Assembly (NCBI GenBank): GCA_024642705.1
Contig: JAHEAQ010000016.1
Span: 1-64,000, forward strand
Direction: 5' to 3'
Origin: Bacteroidota bacterium
GTDB taxonomy: Bacteria > Bacteroidota > Bacteroidia > Chitinophagales > Saprospiraceae
Length of the DNA: 64,000 nucleotides
Shown here: positions 28,330 to 38,860 of the stretch, piece by piece
How the letters are laid out: each line of letters opens with the position of its first letter
How positions within the stretch are numbered: position 1 is the first letter of the stretch
Program-made: the position numbers and the translations under genes
The notes under the pieces: generated by a model
Seen by the model: only the letters and a program-made list of their open reading frames with translations
What the model was told of the DNA's origin: nothing
Databases searched by the model: none

Positions 28330-29340
28330 TTACTTATTTGTGGAATCAAAGGATACAAATTCACCTTTTTCATTTTGGTAAATAAGAATCCCTTCGATTT
28401 CGGGTGTCGTTTTTATTAATTTCATAGCATTCTCAAGCCCAAGTACCATGCAAGCTGTGGCATAACCATCTGCTAAAGCGCAAGATTCAGCAATAATTGT
28501 TGCGCTGAGTACATCATTTCGCTCTGGAAATCCCGTTTTGGGATTTATGGTATGACTATAGATCTTGCCATCCGTTTCGTAATAATTTCTATAATTTCCT
28601 GATGTTGCAATTCCTTTATTCGATATTTCAATAACTTGTTGATAATCATTAATATTTGAATTTGGCGAAGGAATTGAAACCCCAGTTCTCCAAGTAATTC
28701 CCTTGCTATTGAGTCCTTTTGCAAAAACTTCGCCCCCAATCTCGATGTAATAATTTATAATACCTTTACCATCAAACAAATCTGCTACTTGATCAACGCC
28801 AAAACCTTTGGCAATGCCTGAAAAATCAAGCTCCATGGCTTGGTTGGCCTTTTTAATGATTTGCCCATCAAGTTCTAATTTATTCAATCCTGTTAATGAA
28901 AGTAAATGAATTACTTCTGATGTATCAACATGCTCGATGTGATCTCTCCCAGAATAACCAAATCCCCAATAATTTACAAGGGGCATTACTGTAGGATCAA
29001 AAGCACCGTAGGTTTGATTGTAAATTTGTTGCGACAGTCTAAAATTTTCATTGAAATAATTGGTTAAAATAGTGTCTTTACTTACCAAACTTATGTAAGT
29101 CTTATAATTCTTATTAAACAAAGAAATCAGACTGTTTTTCTCATAAGTTGAAGTTGCTGCATTTACTCTTAACAAAAGTTGATCTATTTCACTTTGTAAT
29201 TTGTCCTTATCATTTCCTTCCACATTAATATTATAAGTTGTACCCATTGTTTTACCGGATAAAACAAAATATTCTTTATCAATAGGTGAACAACTTATAA
29301 TTTGAAAAAGGAAAACAATACCAATTAAAAATATCCTCAC
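28330..29340 (-). CDS. apbE: FAD:protein FMN transferase ApbE, lipoprotein (copy 1)
   Basis: A 336-residue lipoprotein (ISC lipobox near residue 17). ApbE moves FMN from FAD to a Thr or Ser of target proteins in the periplasm. Motifs are SGKTMGTTYNI, AMELDFSGIAKGFGVDQVA, the EIGGEVFAKG segment, and SHTINPKTGFP with DALSATI-like context, and the metal site ADGYATACMVLG. The neighbours DoxX and the exonuclease are not obvious targets. A second ApbE at 58995-59987 sits in its own unit, so this copy probably serves a different flavoprotein such as an Na+-NQR subunit encoded elsewhere. That last point is inference. Confidence 0.92.
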   Translation of the reverse strand: MRIFLIGIVFLFQIISCSPIDKEYFVLSGKTMGTTYNINVEGNDKDKLQSEIDQLLLRVNAATSTYEKNSLISLFNKNYKTYISLVSKDTILTNYFNENFRLSQQIYNQTYGAFDPTVMPLVNYWGFGYSGRDHIEHVDTSEVIHLLSLTGLNKLELDGQIIKKANQAMELDFSGIAKGFGVDQVADLFDGKGIINYYIEIGGEVFAKGLNSKGITWRTGVSIPSPNSNINDYQQVIEISNKGIATSGNYRNYYETDGKIYSHTINPKTGFPERNDVLSATIIAESCALADGYATACMVLGLENAMKLIKTTPEIEGILIYQNEKGEFVSFDSTNK

Positions 29341-29347
29341 AAACTTG

Positions 29348-29755
29348 TTATTTCTTAATGAGACTGTCTAATGAATATTTTCCTGGACCAATAATTAGAA
29401 TAGCCAAATATGCAACAATATACATCATTGGCAATTCCCACTTTCCTAAAGGATCATTGATATGAACTACAAAAATAGCTACTCCCATAGTGATTATTAA
29501 CGGTATTGTAGATAGTCTAGTAAAAAGTCCAATCATCAATGCACCGGCACAAAAAAGTTCTGCAAATGAAGCCAAACCAAGGCTTACTGTTGGCCCTAAA
29601 CCAATAGGGTCTCCAAATTTTACTGGCCCATCTTCAAAAAACCTCATAAATTTTCCCCACCCATGATTATATAGCATAGTAAATCCGAAAGTTAGACGAA
29701 TTAATAGTGAAGAAATGTCAATGCCAAAATTTGTTCTTTTAGTTGTTGCTAACAT
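29348..29755 (-). CDS. DoxX family membrane protein
   Basis: A 135-residue protein with four hydrophobic segments (about 13-30, 52-72, 77-98, 108-127). It has the DoxX pattern LLIRLTFGFTMLYNHGWGKFM at the first helix (broken here at 20 residues), and SLGLASFAELFCAGALMIGL. Family members are quinone-linked or redox-associated membrane proteins. It is 7 bases upstream of ApbE, hinting at a shared redox theme. No catalytic residues can be assigned. Confidence 0.85.
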   Translation of the reverse strand: MLATTKRTNFGIDISSLLIRLTFGFTMLYNHGWGKFMRFFEDGPVKFGDPIGLGPTVSLGLASFAELFCAGALMIGLFTRLSTIPLIITMGVAIFVVHINDPLGKWELPMMYIVAYLAILIIGPGKYSLDSLIKK

Positions 29756-29784
29756 AAATTTTAATTTTTATTTCTAATTGATTA

Positions 29785-30147
29785 TTACACTTTTTTAAAA
29801 CCTGTAATGGTATTTTTTTCATCAGTCAAAATAATTATAGGTTTATAATTCTTTGCTTCTTCCCTATCAATATTACAATAAGATAGAATATGTATCTTAT
29901 CACCTGGTTTTGCATGTACTGAAGCACCGCCGTTCATACAAATTTCACCAGTTCCTCTTGCTCCTTTAAGAATATAAGTAATGAGTCGATTTCCATTTGT
30001 TGCATTATTTACATGTACAAGTTCCCATTCATATAAGTCTGCTGCGTCCATTAAATCTTCATCTATAGTGATGCTTCCTCTATATGCAATATTTGATTCT
30101 GTAACAAACACTTGTTGCAGCTTAGATTTTAAAACTTTTATGAGCAT
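29785..30147 (-). CDS. panD: Aspartate 1-decarboxylase
   Basis: PanD makes beta-alanine from L-aspartate for pantothenate and CoA. It is made as an inactive chain that cleaves itself between Gly24 and Ser25 to form a pyruvoyl cofactor; the YRGSITID site is intact. The 120-residue length and the GARGTGEICMNGGASVHAKPGD (shortened here) catalytic region are standard. No other pantothenate genes are in the window. Confidence 0.95.
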   Translation of the reverse strand: MLIKVLKSKLQQVFVTESNIAYRGSITIDEDLMDAADLYEWELVHVNNATNGNRLITYILKGARGTGEICMNGGASVHAKPGDKIHILSYCNIDREEAKNYKPIIILTDEKNTITGFKKV

Positions 30148-30170
30148 GTATTTTTAATTTGTTTTTTGAA

Positions 30171-31034
30171 TTAATTATTTTCATCTTTCAACAATCCTTC
30201 AGCCAAAGCTTCTTCTCCATAACCGTGTAATTGAATAGGTTTCTGCTTTTTTCTTAATCGAATGTTCAATACTTCTACTAATAAAGAAAAAGCAATTGCA
30301 AAGTATAAGTACCCTTTTGGAACTGCTCCTATTTCAGCTCCAGCAATGGAAATATCTCCCAAATGAGCACCTTCAAGAATTAACATAAAACCAATCAAGA
30401 TTAAAAAAGAAAGTCCGAGCATTTGAATTGTAGGGTGTTTATTTACAAAATTACTTACTGGATTTGCAAACAACATCATGATCAAAACCGATAACACCAC
30501 TGCAATGATCATTAAGACCAATGAACCTGTAAGTCCATTTGTCATACCCACAGCTGTCAATATGGAATCAAAAGAAAAAACAATATTGATAACTGCAATT
30601 TGTGTGATTGCATTGGTTAAGGTACTAAGTTTGGGCTTTGTGGTTCCATCTTCATGTTCTTCACCTTCTAACTTATGGTGAATTTCAGAAACACTTTTAT
30701 ACAGTAAAAATATTCCACCAGCGATTAATATTAAACTTTGCCCAGAAAGGCTTCCTTCTATTCCGATAAAATTAATGTGAAACCATGGATCTTCCATTGC
30801 AATTAACCATGTCACGCCAAACAACAAAATAATTCTTAAAAGCATCGCCAAAAGCAGTCCTATATTGGTCGCTTTTGCTCTATACTTTTCTTCTAATCGA
30901 TTAGAAGTGATAGAAATAAAGATAATATTATCCACTCCAAGCACAATTTCTAAAAATGTCAAGGTTATTAGACTCAACCAAATCGAAGAATCTGAGAAAT
31001 CGGGCATAACAATTAATGGAATGAGGTCTATCAT
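30171..31034 (-). CDS. TerC family integral membrane protein
   Basis: A 287-residue membrane protein with seven or more hydrophobic segments and the TerC signature: LEIVLGVDNIIFISI near residue 30 and INIVFSFDSILTAVGM near residue 150, each bearing a membrane-embedded acidic residue thought to bind metal. TerC/Alx-type proteins export manganese or load metal onto secreted enzymes. The C-terminal tail is cytoplasmic and charged. It is the first gene of the TerC-PanD-DoxX-ApbE-exonuclease run, all on the minus strand with short gaps. Confidence 0.92.
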   Translation of the reverse strand: MIDLIPLIVMPDFSDSSIWLSLITLTFLEIVLGVDNIIFISITSNRLEEKYRAKATNIGLLLAMLLRIILLFGVTWLIAMEDPWFHINFIGIEGSLSGQSLILIAGGIFLLYKSVSEIHHKLEGEEHEDGTTKPKLSTLTNAITQIAVINIVFSFDSILTAVGMTNGLTGSLVLMIIAVVLSVLIMMLFANPVSNFVNKHPTIQMLGLSFLILIGFMLILEGAHLGDISIAGAEIGAVPKGYLYFAIAFSLLVEVLNIRLRKKQKPIQLHGYGEEALAEGLLKDENN

Positions 31035-31239
31035 TTCTGAATAAATTATATGTTAAACTATTAAAGGATATAAAATCTTAATTTTCTGCAATTTACATAC
31101 AGATATTAAGGAAGCACAATTTAAGATCGAATATTCATTAGAAGAAATTAATTTCGAATTATATGAAGAAAAAATTAAATCTTATAGCGGTTTTACATTC
31201 TGGTATTCTATTTGCAATATGTATTGAAAACAATATAAA

Positions 31240-31776
31240 TTGAAGCCTTCGATCCAAGTCATTTCATATTTTTTATTCTTATTCCTTATCCTAAGCTCTT
31301 CTGCACCGTCAGAAAATAACAATAAGAAAAAGAAAAATATATGCACTGAATACACTGAGAAATATGTGGACAAAATAACTGGAATCAAAAGATATATTGC
31401 AAAGGAGAAAATAGCGCTAGCAGACTTTGAAAATAAAAATGATTTCGACTTGGTTTGGTTCAAAAGCAAAGAGGAGTATACTTTGGCTTTAAAGGCTAGA
31501 AATAAAATGTGTTTCGAACATGATATTGCAGTTTCTTTTCATCTGTTACAAGGTCAAGTTATCACTTGCCCAAGTTCCCACATTTCAAATTGTGAATCAT
31601 TGATGACTATTAATTTTCAAGAAATGGAAGAAATCGATCAAAAGTTTGAAATGTTAAGTTCTTCCGAAGTAGTAGGGATATCATTTGACAATAGAAAAGA
31701 AATATATAAATTAAAACTTTTACCAAATCAAGCCAAATTGTTCAAGCAAACATTGCTATGCTTGAAAACCAGGTGA
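31240..31776 (+). CDS. Hypothetical secreted protein
   Basis: I do not recognise a family. The 178-residue reading starts at TTG (31240); no ATG is possible because in-frame options upstream meet a stop. The first 22 residues form a signal peptide (FLFLFLILSSSAPS), followed by an NNNKKKKN stretch. Two cysteine pairs (in KNICTEY, KMCFEH, TCPSS, SNCES) may form disulfides. It is flanked upstream by the divergent TerC operon and closed by a bidirectional terminator. Codon use is similar to its neighbours. Confidence 0.6.
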   Translation: MKPSIQVISYFLFLFLILSSSAPSENNNKKKKNICTEYTEKYVDKITGIKRYIAKEKIALADFENKNDFDLVWFKSKEEYTLALKARNKMCFEHDIAVSFHLLQGQVITCPSSHISNCESLMTINFQEMEEIDQKFEMLSSSEVVGISFDNRKEIYKLKLLPNQAKLFKQTLLCLKTR

Positions 31777-31786
31777 GCAGAAACAA

Positions 31787-31820
31787 AAAAGCCTTATTTG
31801 TTTTCACAAATAAGGCTTTT
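31787..31820. terminator. Bidirectional intrinsic terminator
   Basis: AAAAGCCTTATTTG (31787-31800) pairs exactly with CAAATAAGGCTTTT (31807-31820). A/T runs on both sides let it serve both the plus-strand hypothetical gene and the minus-strand giant secreted protein that converge here. Confidence 0.9.
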
Positions 31821-31837
31821 AGTTATTATCAAAATTA

Positions 31838-34800
31838 TTATTTGATCACAATCATTTTCTTAGTAGCACTGAAATCATCAGAGTTCAACTGATAGTACAA
31901 TACTCCCGATGTATTCAAGTTATCTATTTTAACTTTATTTAAACCTTTTGCATAAGCTGCCGAAGTTGTAAACAATAATTTGCCAGTAACATCATATACT
32001 GATAAAGTAGCATCAGCAGCATTTGGTAAACTAAAGCTAATTATTGTGCTTCCTCTAAATGGATTTGGTTCATTTTGGAATAACGCATAATTTTCAGAAA
32101 CTTCAATTCCTTCATTTGTTCTAAAGCTAACTTTTACCTCATTTACTTCTAAAGTTGATCCTATATAAGCTTCAGATTCTGTAACTCTTGAACTTACACT
32201 CACTACATCTTTAATTTCTAAAGCTTGAGCAGCAACGAATTTTAAGGTAAATAGAACTTCATCCGCATTTATAGTAGCTCCTTTAATATTATCATAAGAT
32301 GTAGTAATGATGCCTTCGGAAACTCTGTTCAAACCAAAATTAGCTTCTCCCAATTCCAAAGACCCTTTTTCAAATCCAACAAAATTTAAATCTTTTGCGA
32401 ATTCTAAAGTGAATTGATATCCGTAAACATTAGTAAATTCCGATGATCTGAAATTTATCAACACTGTTTCACCAGCTGCATAATTGCCATTTTCGATTTC
32501 AAAAGTTAATGCTTTATTATTTCTAGTTTGAGCATTCATCATTGCATTGGCCACAGCAGAACCATTCACATCTCCGATTTTAACTGCTACAAAATTCTCA
32601 GCCATCATATCTTTTGCTAAAGATTCTACACTTATCACTTCATTAAATGGCCAAGGATTACCAGGATTGCTAAAGCTGTATGAACCATCCACAAATCTCC
32701 AAGAATCATTAGATGGTAATTTATTTTCAGCATATAATCCTAATATCAACTTTCTTAATTGCAATAAATCCGAAGCTTTAATACCACCATCATTATTAAT
32801 ATCTGCAGCAATCATTTTAAATGGCGAATCTAAAGCAACTAAATTTAAAATATGCTTTTGAATTAAAACCAAATCTAATGTTGATACTCCATTTAAATAA
32901 TCATCATTTCTCAATGAAGAAACCTCATAATCTTTAAACATTGGATTGCCATAGAAAGCATATTTTCCGTCTGAACCCGTCATTGTATATTTCGGAAATT
33001 CTGGGTTGTTAGACATAGCTTCAACTTCAACTTTATCCACATTAGCGCCAGATTCTGTTACTATATTTCCAGCTATTGCAGATAAACCGCCTTCAGAATC
33101 TTCACATGCTCCTAAGTTGTCTTGCAATCTAAAACTTGCTGTACAGAAATCATAATTTCCTGCATCATCTGTCACATATATTCTTACATCAATTGTTGCA
33201 GAAACACCATTTGGAATGTATGCACATGTGAAGTTCCATCCATATTCTAAATTGCCAGTATTGGTATTTGTAACTCTATTCAATGATTTTAAATATGCCT
33301 CAACAGAATTTAATCCAACAACATCAGACTCAGGAACCATAGATACAAATACATCAGTACATGCGTCAAATGATCCTGCATCAAAATCTGATGCCCATAA
33401 GGTAACTCCATTCATCAACATAATTGCAGAGGACAAACCATCAAAGCAATAAGGCGTTGGTGCTTTTGTATCTTCTTTTGACAAACCGAATTCACACGTT
33501 TTCGTACTTGAATTACCACAACCATCGCTAACTATCCATGTAATTGTATGATTTCCTTCAGGGAAAGAAACTAAAGGCACATTATTTACTTTAATATTTC
33601 CAGGAGCTACAGAATTTCCTTCACCTTTATATTCTTTGGTGTCCCCTTCAAACTTCAATACCCAATTCCATCCTAAGAATGAAGACTCTGTACATGCATC
33701 TGTTGCAGAAGCTGTAATTGCTCCAGTCAACTCTTCTCCACATCCTACAATAAATCCTTCTCCACAAGTAATTTCTGGACCAGTATTGTCAAATAAATCG
33801 TACTCAACATACATCTCAAAATACCCATTTTCAGGCACAAACGGATTGATTTCTCCTTCAATATAATAATTCTCTACAAACTTACATTGATCAATAATTT
33901 CCCAGTGAGCCAATATCTTCTTACATCCACCACCAGCAAAATTAAATGTATCTAGCTCAAGATTTATACCTACTTCAGAGCATAAGTTGTCGATATCAAT
34001 AATAGGTGCTGTAATTGAAACACCGCCGCATTCCATTACTTCTATTGCTGGTAGGTTTTCACCATCTTCCACAGAATAACCAATATTGAACGGATTCATC
34101 AAGCACCAAATCAAATTAGGATCATAAGAATGGTCTTTTTTATCTGTATAATTTACTTTAATATAGTTTCTGAACAAAATATCCTCAGCTGAACCTTCAG
34201 GGAAGGTAATATCATCACATGTTAAGAAATTAAGGTCTGGATCTGCTGTGATTGTAATTTCCTGAGAACAAGTTGAAGTAAGCATGTTATTGGTATTGAT
34301 AACAGTAACGGTCCTTGTTACTTTGCCTAATCCACATTCTTCCTCACTTGTTAATGCTTGCTCAATTTTGGATCTACATGCCGCTGCACCATCTGCAGCA
34401 CCAAATAAAGCGTCGATTTTTTTCGCATCGCTACTTCTTAAAGTTCCTTTGTTAACCAAGCTGCTAATCAATGCAAAATCGGTGCAAGTGATGTTTGTTG
34501 CTTTTGGCACAAAACAAACTGGAGGCAACTTATCTTGCACATCAACTTCCACCATTGCAGTATTGCAATTATCCGCTATATCACCTGTTTTATCTCCAAA
34601 TATACCGTTCATGTTAGCATCATCACAAACTCGAATCTCAATCATGTTCACTTTTCCAGCATCAGCACAACAAAAATGTAAAACATCCCAATATTTTCCA
34701 TTGTCATCTTCATAACTAAAATCAAACGGTACATCATTGTTTTTGCAAGAACCGCTCATTCTTCTAGCTAAAAATTCTACTGGACCGCAGTTGTCAAAAG

Positions 34801-37800
34801 ATCCTTCATCAAGAGAGCTCACATGTAATTTTGCTAATCCTATATCATTCAAATCTGATAATGAAACTACAGTATGTTTATCTGCAACAACAACTGGAGG
34901 CACATTATCAATAACCGTAATATAGAAAGTATCTAAAGCAATATTGTTGCAACAATCTGCATAGCCAGCAATTATTCTAACCGGTTCATCAGGCATTGTT
35001 TTTGCACTATTTGGCAAATATAAAACGCCATCTTCAGAAACTGTTCCTACGGATGTCCAATAGCCAACAGTTATTTTTGTAGAGCAATTATCTTTTGCTT
35101 TACCTACTGGTAAAACATATTCAGCACTACAATCCCATAGTGAAGTAGAAATAGTCAAATCGTCAATTTTTTCAATTTCTGGTGCAACTATATCCATAAC
35201 TTTGATAATTTGGTTATGGTCAATAATGCCACCTGAACACCAATCAATAATAGTCCATTGCCTTAAAATTTTATATGAACCATAGCTTTGACCACAATCC
35301 TCACCACATATTTCAATTTTTATATCGTTAAAACCAGCAGCAACTGTTCCACAACCTAAAGCACCTGGTTTTCCAGTTCCAAAAGCCACCAAATTATCAG
35401 CTTCATCATATTTATCGTAAGGAGATGGATAACCATTTGCCATCACATTCCAAACTTTTCCAGCTCCATCACATGATAATACTTCTTCTCTGTCAGCTGT
35501 TCCATAAGAGAAAACTCTTTCTGTACAACCTCCATTTGCAGTACAATCATAATCAGCTGGAAGTGTTAAATCATTAAGATCTTCAGGGATGATATAAATT
35601 TCTTGCTCACATGTGCTTGTTAAACCATATTTATCTACTGCAGAAAATACCCTTACTATTCTGTCTCCGTCACATGCTCCATTGACTCTATGATCATTGT
35701 AAACCAAATTGAATGGTGAACATTCTTCTACTCCAACATGCCACAAAATCGAATTGCTTAGTCCATTGTAATTTGAGCTAACTGGCAAACCTTGTAAAGT
35801 CTCACATCTTGTGTCATAAATGCCACTTGCATCTAAGCTTTCTGGGTCGGTAGCCACTTCGCAAGAAACTGCAACAAAAGGAGGACAAGTAATAACAGGA
35901 GCAGCTTTGTCTTCTACGACAAGCGTTCCCCAACAGCTATTGCCATCATAGCCACTTGTTACTGAAACTTTATAGGTTCCTGGTTCAGAAACTAAATTTC
36001 CTGATAATCCTTCAATTACTACATCATAATCATAACAAGCATCTGGATCAACACCATACAAGAAGTGCAGGTAATTGATGTTTGCAAAGCAAGTTTCTGG
36101 ATCAATTGAAACATTTACTTTTCCTAGACAAGCCATAGATTCTGAAAATGGCGGATCATAATCCACAATGACTTGAAAAGTATAAGCAGCATCTGCTCTG
36201 CCCACAAAACCAGCATTTGTGAATGTTTTGATTGGCATAGGATTGGTAGCTCCTGCATTCGTAGCTTCATCCATTAATCCGTCCGGGCCACTGAAAGTCC
36301 AATTGCTTGGATCGAAAGTTCCAGCATTCGGACTTTGATCATTATTTCTATACGCCCAGCCATTGGTATATTCCCATGCTTGACCAGTTCCTGACATATT
36401 TGGATCTCCAAAAACATCTATGATGATTCCGTTACAATATAGTTCAATTGCATCATCACCATTAATAGAAGCTGGTCCATTTCCTGCAGCTACTACACTT
36501 GGTGAAAATCCAAAAAAGTTTCTAAATTCTGTAGTCTCATTCGAGACATAATAATATTTTCCTTTAGCAAGGCTTACTTTTGGTAAAGTAAATTCCAAAC
36601 CATCGCTTCCACCACCATTGTTGGCAGAACCAAGACCATAAGCAGATAAATCACCAATGTTTTCTAAAGAGTATAATTCTATAGCTTTAGGTAAACCACC
36701 AGGTATATCCCCATCAATAACCCCTGTAATAATTAAGTTACCGCAAGAAGAAACGGTATTTGTAACATTGTAAGTTCCGATATCACTGTTGTCAGCTTCT
36801 ATAGCTCCAGAAGCTGGGTCCAATTCGAGATGAGGACCACCATCAACAACCGTATATTTGTATAACCCATCCGTTCCTGAAGTATGTACCGGAAGCATTG
36901 CACCATATCTAGGGCACAACATTGCCGGATCGAATGAAAATTCAGCATCAGGAGCTTCAAAAATGGTTAATTGAGTGGTGTAAGCAGCATCAAGGCAAGG
37001 AGCAGGTTTTATAGCGAATTCAACCAATCCAGAAAGTACTATTTCATCATAATTATTTATATCACTCACTTGAACAGTTTCGACGTTATCAGTGGCTGAA
37101 TATCCACATGCACCCGTTGTGCTTAAACACCATAAATTCCAATTAGATCCACTTTGAAAAGGTGCAAATGCAGCTGCATCAACATTGAAATTAAAAAACA
37201 TTGAATTAGCAGATACAGTAACTGCTGATGCAAACCCGAAATCGATAGAATTGAAATCATCTGGACCTACCAAATTATGTGTATTTACTCCATCATTAAT
37301 GGTTAAATCCCAGGCAACAATGTTAGCTAAAGAAATTGAACCAATTGTTCCATCCGTAGTAATGGTACCTACCACAGTACCATCTGTACCAATACTCCTA
37401 TTTACATTATATACATTATCATTAAAAGTAGTAGTCCAGGTTAGCTCCACTTGTGAATTTGCTTCACTTGCATCTGGAGTATAAGTGGCATTCGGATCGT
37501 TAATATTACTAAATGCTCCTGCACCACCAGACCATTCGCCGAATCCTGTTGCATTTAATTGAATTACTTCATCAACGAAAGCGATCTGATTAGCACCAGC
37601 ACTTCCAGCACAAAAACTAGCTGCAGACACTACGATATCATCTATACCAAATTCATCTCTACTTCCACTGCCAGAGTCATCATCCGTATTCCATCTTATG
37701 TAAAATGTTCCTCCATCAGGAACCGTTGTTGGTAACAAAATTATACCTGATTTTGGAATGGCTAAAAAACCAAACGCATCAGCAACAGCAGTCGATGTAA

Positions 37801-38353
37801 AATCAAAAGCAGAAATGCTGGTATATGCATTTCCATCACTGCTCACAGCCAAATTGAAAGAATTCGCTCTTGCTTGATCATTATTTACCCATAATTCATA
37901 AGAAATATTAATTCCTGTTAGGTCTGCTCCAGTATTGTTGGTTACTGTTAAGGTAATGGTTCCAGGTGTAAAATCAGTTCCAGCTGGCTGAATACCCAAG
38001 AACACGTCTGCTCCCATTGCCATTGTAAATGCATACACACCTCCGGTTGTTACTCCACCTCCAGCATCGGTTCCTCGAGCTAAATCATTAGCGCCCACAG
38101 CCCCAGGTACTGTTCCGTCACTATGCCCAGTAAACGTCCATGCGTTAGAACTGATTCCTCCTGCTGCAGGCATCGGTGAAGGAGCTGCAGTAGCAGTATA
38201 AGTTCCGTTGTTAACTGTAGTAACGCTGTTTTCAAAATTTATCGTTGCACTAACGCCTGAAAGCGGCAAGGATAATTGACTAATAAGGGAGGTGTTAAAA
38301 CTAAATAGCAATACAAAAATTGCAAAGAATGAATGGGTATACGTTCTTTTCAT
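31838..38353 (-). CDS. Giant type IX-secreted multidomain surface protein
   Basis: A 2171-residue secreted protein. Residues 1-26 are a signal peptide. About 40-250 is a jelly-roll-like sandwich (GTFYIRWNTDDDSGSGSRDE). About 534-720 is a lamin-tail (LTD) domain with KAIELYSLENIGDLSAYGL and INGDDAIELYCNG. About 730-1750 carries repeated cysteine-rich Ig/HYR-like units (DKAAPVITCPP, DNTGPEITCGEG, VIDNVPPVVV). About 1755-1815 is a CnaB-like fold. About 1815-1880 has two dockerin-type EF-hand repeats (DINNDGGIKASDLLQLRKL). About 1945-2070 is cohesin-like (NVYGYQFTLEFAKDLNFVG). The last 85 residues are a type A sorting domain (NEPNPFRGSTIISFSLP, ending KKMIVIK). It probably adheres to particles or matrix, and has its own terminator. 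Confidence 0.92.
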   Translation of the reverse strand: MKRTYTHSFFAIFVLLFSFNTSLISQLSLPLSGVSATINFENSVTTVNNGTYTATAAPSPMPAAGGISSNAWTFTGHSDGTVPGAVGANDLARGTDAGGGVTTGGVYAFTMAMGADVFLGIQPAGTDFTPGTITLTVTNNTGADLTGINISYELWVNNDQARANSFNLAVSSDGNAYTSISAFDFTSTAVADAFGFLAIPKSGIILLPTTVPDGGTFYIRWNTDDDSGSGSRDEFGIDDIVVSAASFCAGSAGANQIAFVDEVIQLNATGFGEWSGGAGAFSNINDPNATYTPDASEANSQVELTWTTTFNDNVYNVNRSIGTDGTVVGTITTDGTIGSISLANIVAWDLTINDGVNTHNLVGPDDFNSIDFGFASAVTVSANSMFFNFNVDAAAFAPFQSGSNWNLWCLSTTGACGYSATDNVETVQVSDINNYDEIVLSGLVEFAIKPAPCLDAAYTTQLTIFEAPDAEFSFDPAMLCPRYGAMLPVHTSGTDGLYKYTVVDGGPHLELDPASGAIEADNSDIGTYNVTNTVSSCGNLIITGVIDGDIPGGLPKAIELYSLENIGDLSAYGLGSANNGGGSDGLEFTLPKVSLAKGKYYYVSNETTEFRNFFGFSPSVVAAGNGPASINGDDAIELYCNGIIIDVFGDPNMSGTGQAWEYTNGWAYRNNDQSPNAGTFDPSNWTFSGPDGLMDEATNAGATNPMPIKTFTNAGFVGRADAAYTFQVIVDYDPPFSESMACLGKVNVSIDPETCFANINYLHFLYGVDPDACYDYDVVIEGLSGNLVSEPGTYKVSVTSGYDGNSCWGTLVVEDKAAPVITCPPFVAVSCEVATDPESLDASGIYDTRCETLQGLPVSSNYNGLSNSILWHVGVEECSPFNLVYNDHRVNGACDGDRIVRVFSAVDKYGLTSTCEQEIYIIPEDLNDLTLPADYDCTANGGCTERVFSYGTADREEVLSCDGAGKVWNVMANGYPSPYDKYDEADNLVAFGTGKPGALGCGTVAAGFNDIKIEICGEDCGQSYGSYKILRQWTIIDWCSGGIIDHNQIIKVMDIVAPEIEKIDDLTISTSLWDCSAEYVLPVGKAKDNCSTKITVGYWTSVGTVSEDGVLYLPNSAKTMPDEPVRIIAGYADCCNNIALDTFYITVIDNVPPVVVADKHTVVSLSDLNDIGLAKLHVSSLDEGSFDNCGPVEFLARRMSGSCKNNDVPFDFSYEDDNGKYWDVLHFCCADAGKVNMIEIRVCDDANMNGIFGDKTGDIADNCNTAMVEVDVQDKLPPVCFVPKATNITCTDFALISSLVNKGTLRSSDAKKIDALFGAADGAAACRSKIEQALTSEEECGLGKVTRTVTVINTNNMLTSTCSQEITITADPDLNFLTCDDITFPEGSAEDILFRNYIKVNYTDKKDHSYDPNLIWCLMNPFNIGYSVEDGENLPAIEVMECGGVSITAPIIDIDNLCSEVGINLELDTFNFAGGGCKKILAHWEIIDQCKFVENYYIEGEINPFVPENGYFEMYVEYDLFDNTGPEITCGEGFIVGCGEELTGAITASATDACTESSFLGWNWVLKFEGDTKEYKGEGNSVAPGNIKVNNVPLVSFPEGNHTITWIVSDGCGNSSTKTCEFGLSKEDTKAPTPYCFDGLSSAIMLMNGVTLWASDFDAGSFDACTDVFVSMVPESDVVGLNSVEAYLKSLNRVTNTNTGNLEYGWNFTCAYIPNGVSATIDVRIYVTDDAGNYDFCTASFRLQDNLGACEDSEGGLSAIAGNIVTESGANVDKVEVEAMSNNPEFPKYTMTGSDGKYAFYGNPMFKDYEVSSLRNDDYLNGVSTLDLVLIQKHILNLVALDSPFKMIAADINNDGGIKASDLLQLRKLILGLYAENKLPSNDSWRFVDGSYSFSNPGNPWPFNEVISVESLAKDMMAENFVAVKIGDVNGSAVANAMMNAQTRNNKALTFEIENGNYAAGETVLINFRSSEFTNVYGYQFTLEFAKDLNFVGFEKGSLELGEANFGLNRVSEGIITTSYDNIKGATINADEVLFTLKFVAAQALEIKDVVSVSSRVTESEAYIGSTLEVNEVKVSFRTNEGIEVSENYALFQNEPNPFRGSTIISFSLPNAADATLSVYDVTGKLLFTTSAAYAKGLNKVKIDNLNTSGVLYYQLNSDDFSATKKMIVIK

Positions 38354-38706
38354 GAGACTAGGTTGGTTTATAATTATTATATATACGCCGTAAAACTAGG
38401 TGTTTCTAATGAATAATTATAATTATTTCGTCATTAAAAGTCTGATATAAAACAATTAACACATATGAATAAATACAAAATAATGTATGTAATTTTAAAT
38501 GTTCATTTTATATATACTAAATATTTCTATGTGATAAGAAAAAAATAAATTAAACCCAAAAAAAATTTCAGAACCATGAATTCATGACTTCTTCCATTTA
38601 ACATGGGCTCTTTTTATTATTAATCGTGGGCTAGATAAAATAATTTAACAGTCGAATGTTTGCCTATTGAACAATTAAATGTGGCAATGTACCCTTCAAT
38701 ATCCGC

Positions 38707-38787
38707 AAGTTGAAAAATAAACCTCGCCAGATGAAGTTTTTTGGAAGTAAAAGGTGTTTTTTCATTTTTTGATTGAGCAAAAAACGA
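38707..38787 (+). repeat. Direct repeat of about 80 bases, copy 1
   Basis: Contains AAGTTGAAAAATAAACCTCG, then GGAAGTAAAAG, then TTTTCATTTTTTGATTGAGC and AAAAAACGA. The same order of segments recurs at 39179-39260. Confidence 0.7.
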
Positions 38788-38860
38788 AACAAAAAGGCTC
38801 CCTTTTTCAAAGGCATTATCGATGAATCTGGTTTTGGTAGCCCTATTATCAGATTAAAGA

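Noticed and set aside
34284-34715. A 143-codon plus-strand ORF inside the giant secreted protein gene.
   Set aside because: It is antisense to a gene with clear domains, has odd composition (many Ser and Thr), no known motif, and no start signal. Similar shadows occur all along this gene.
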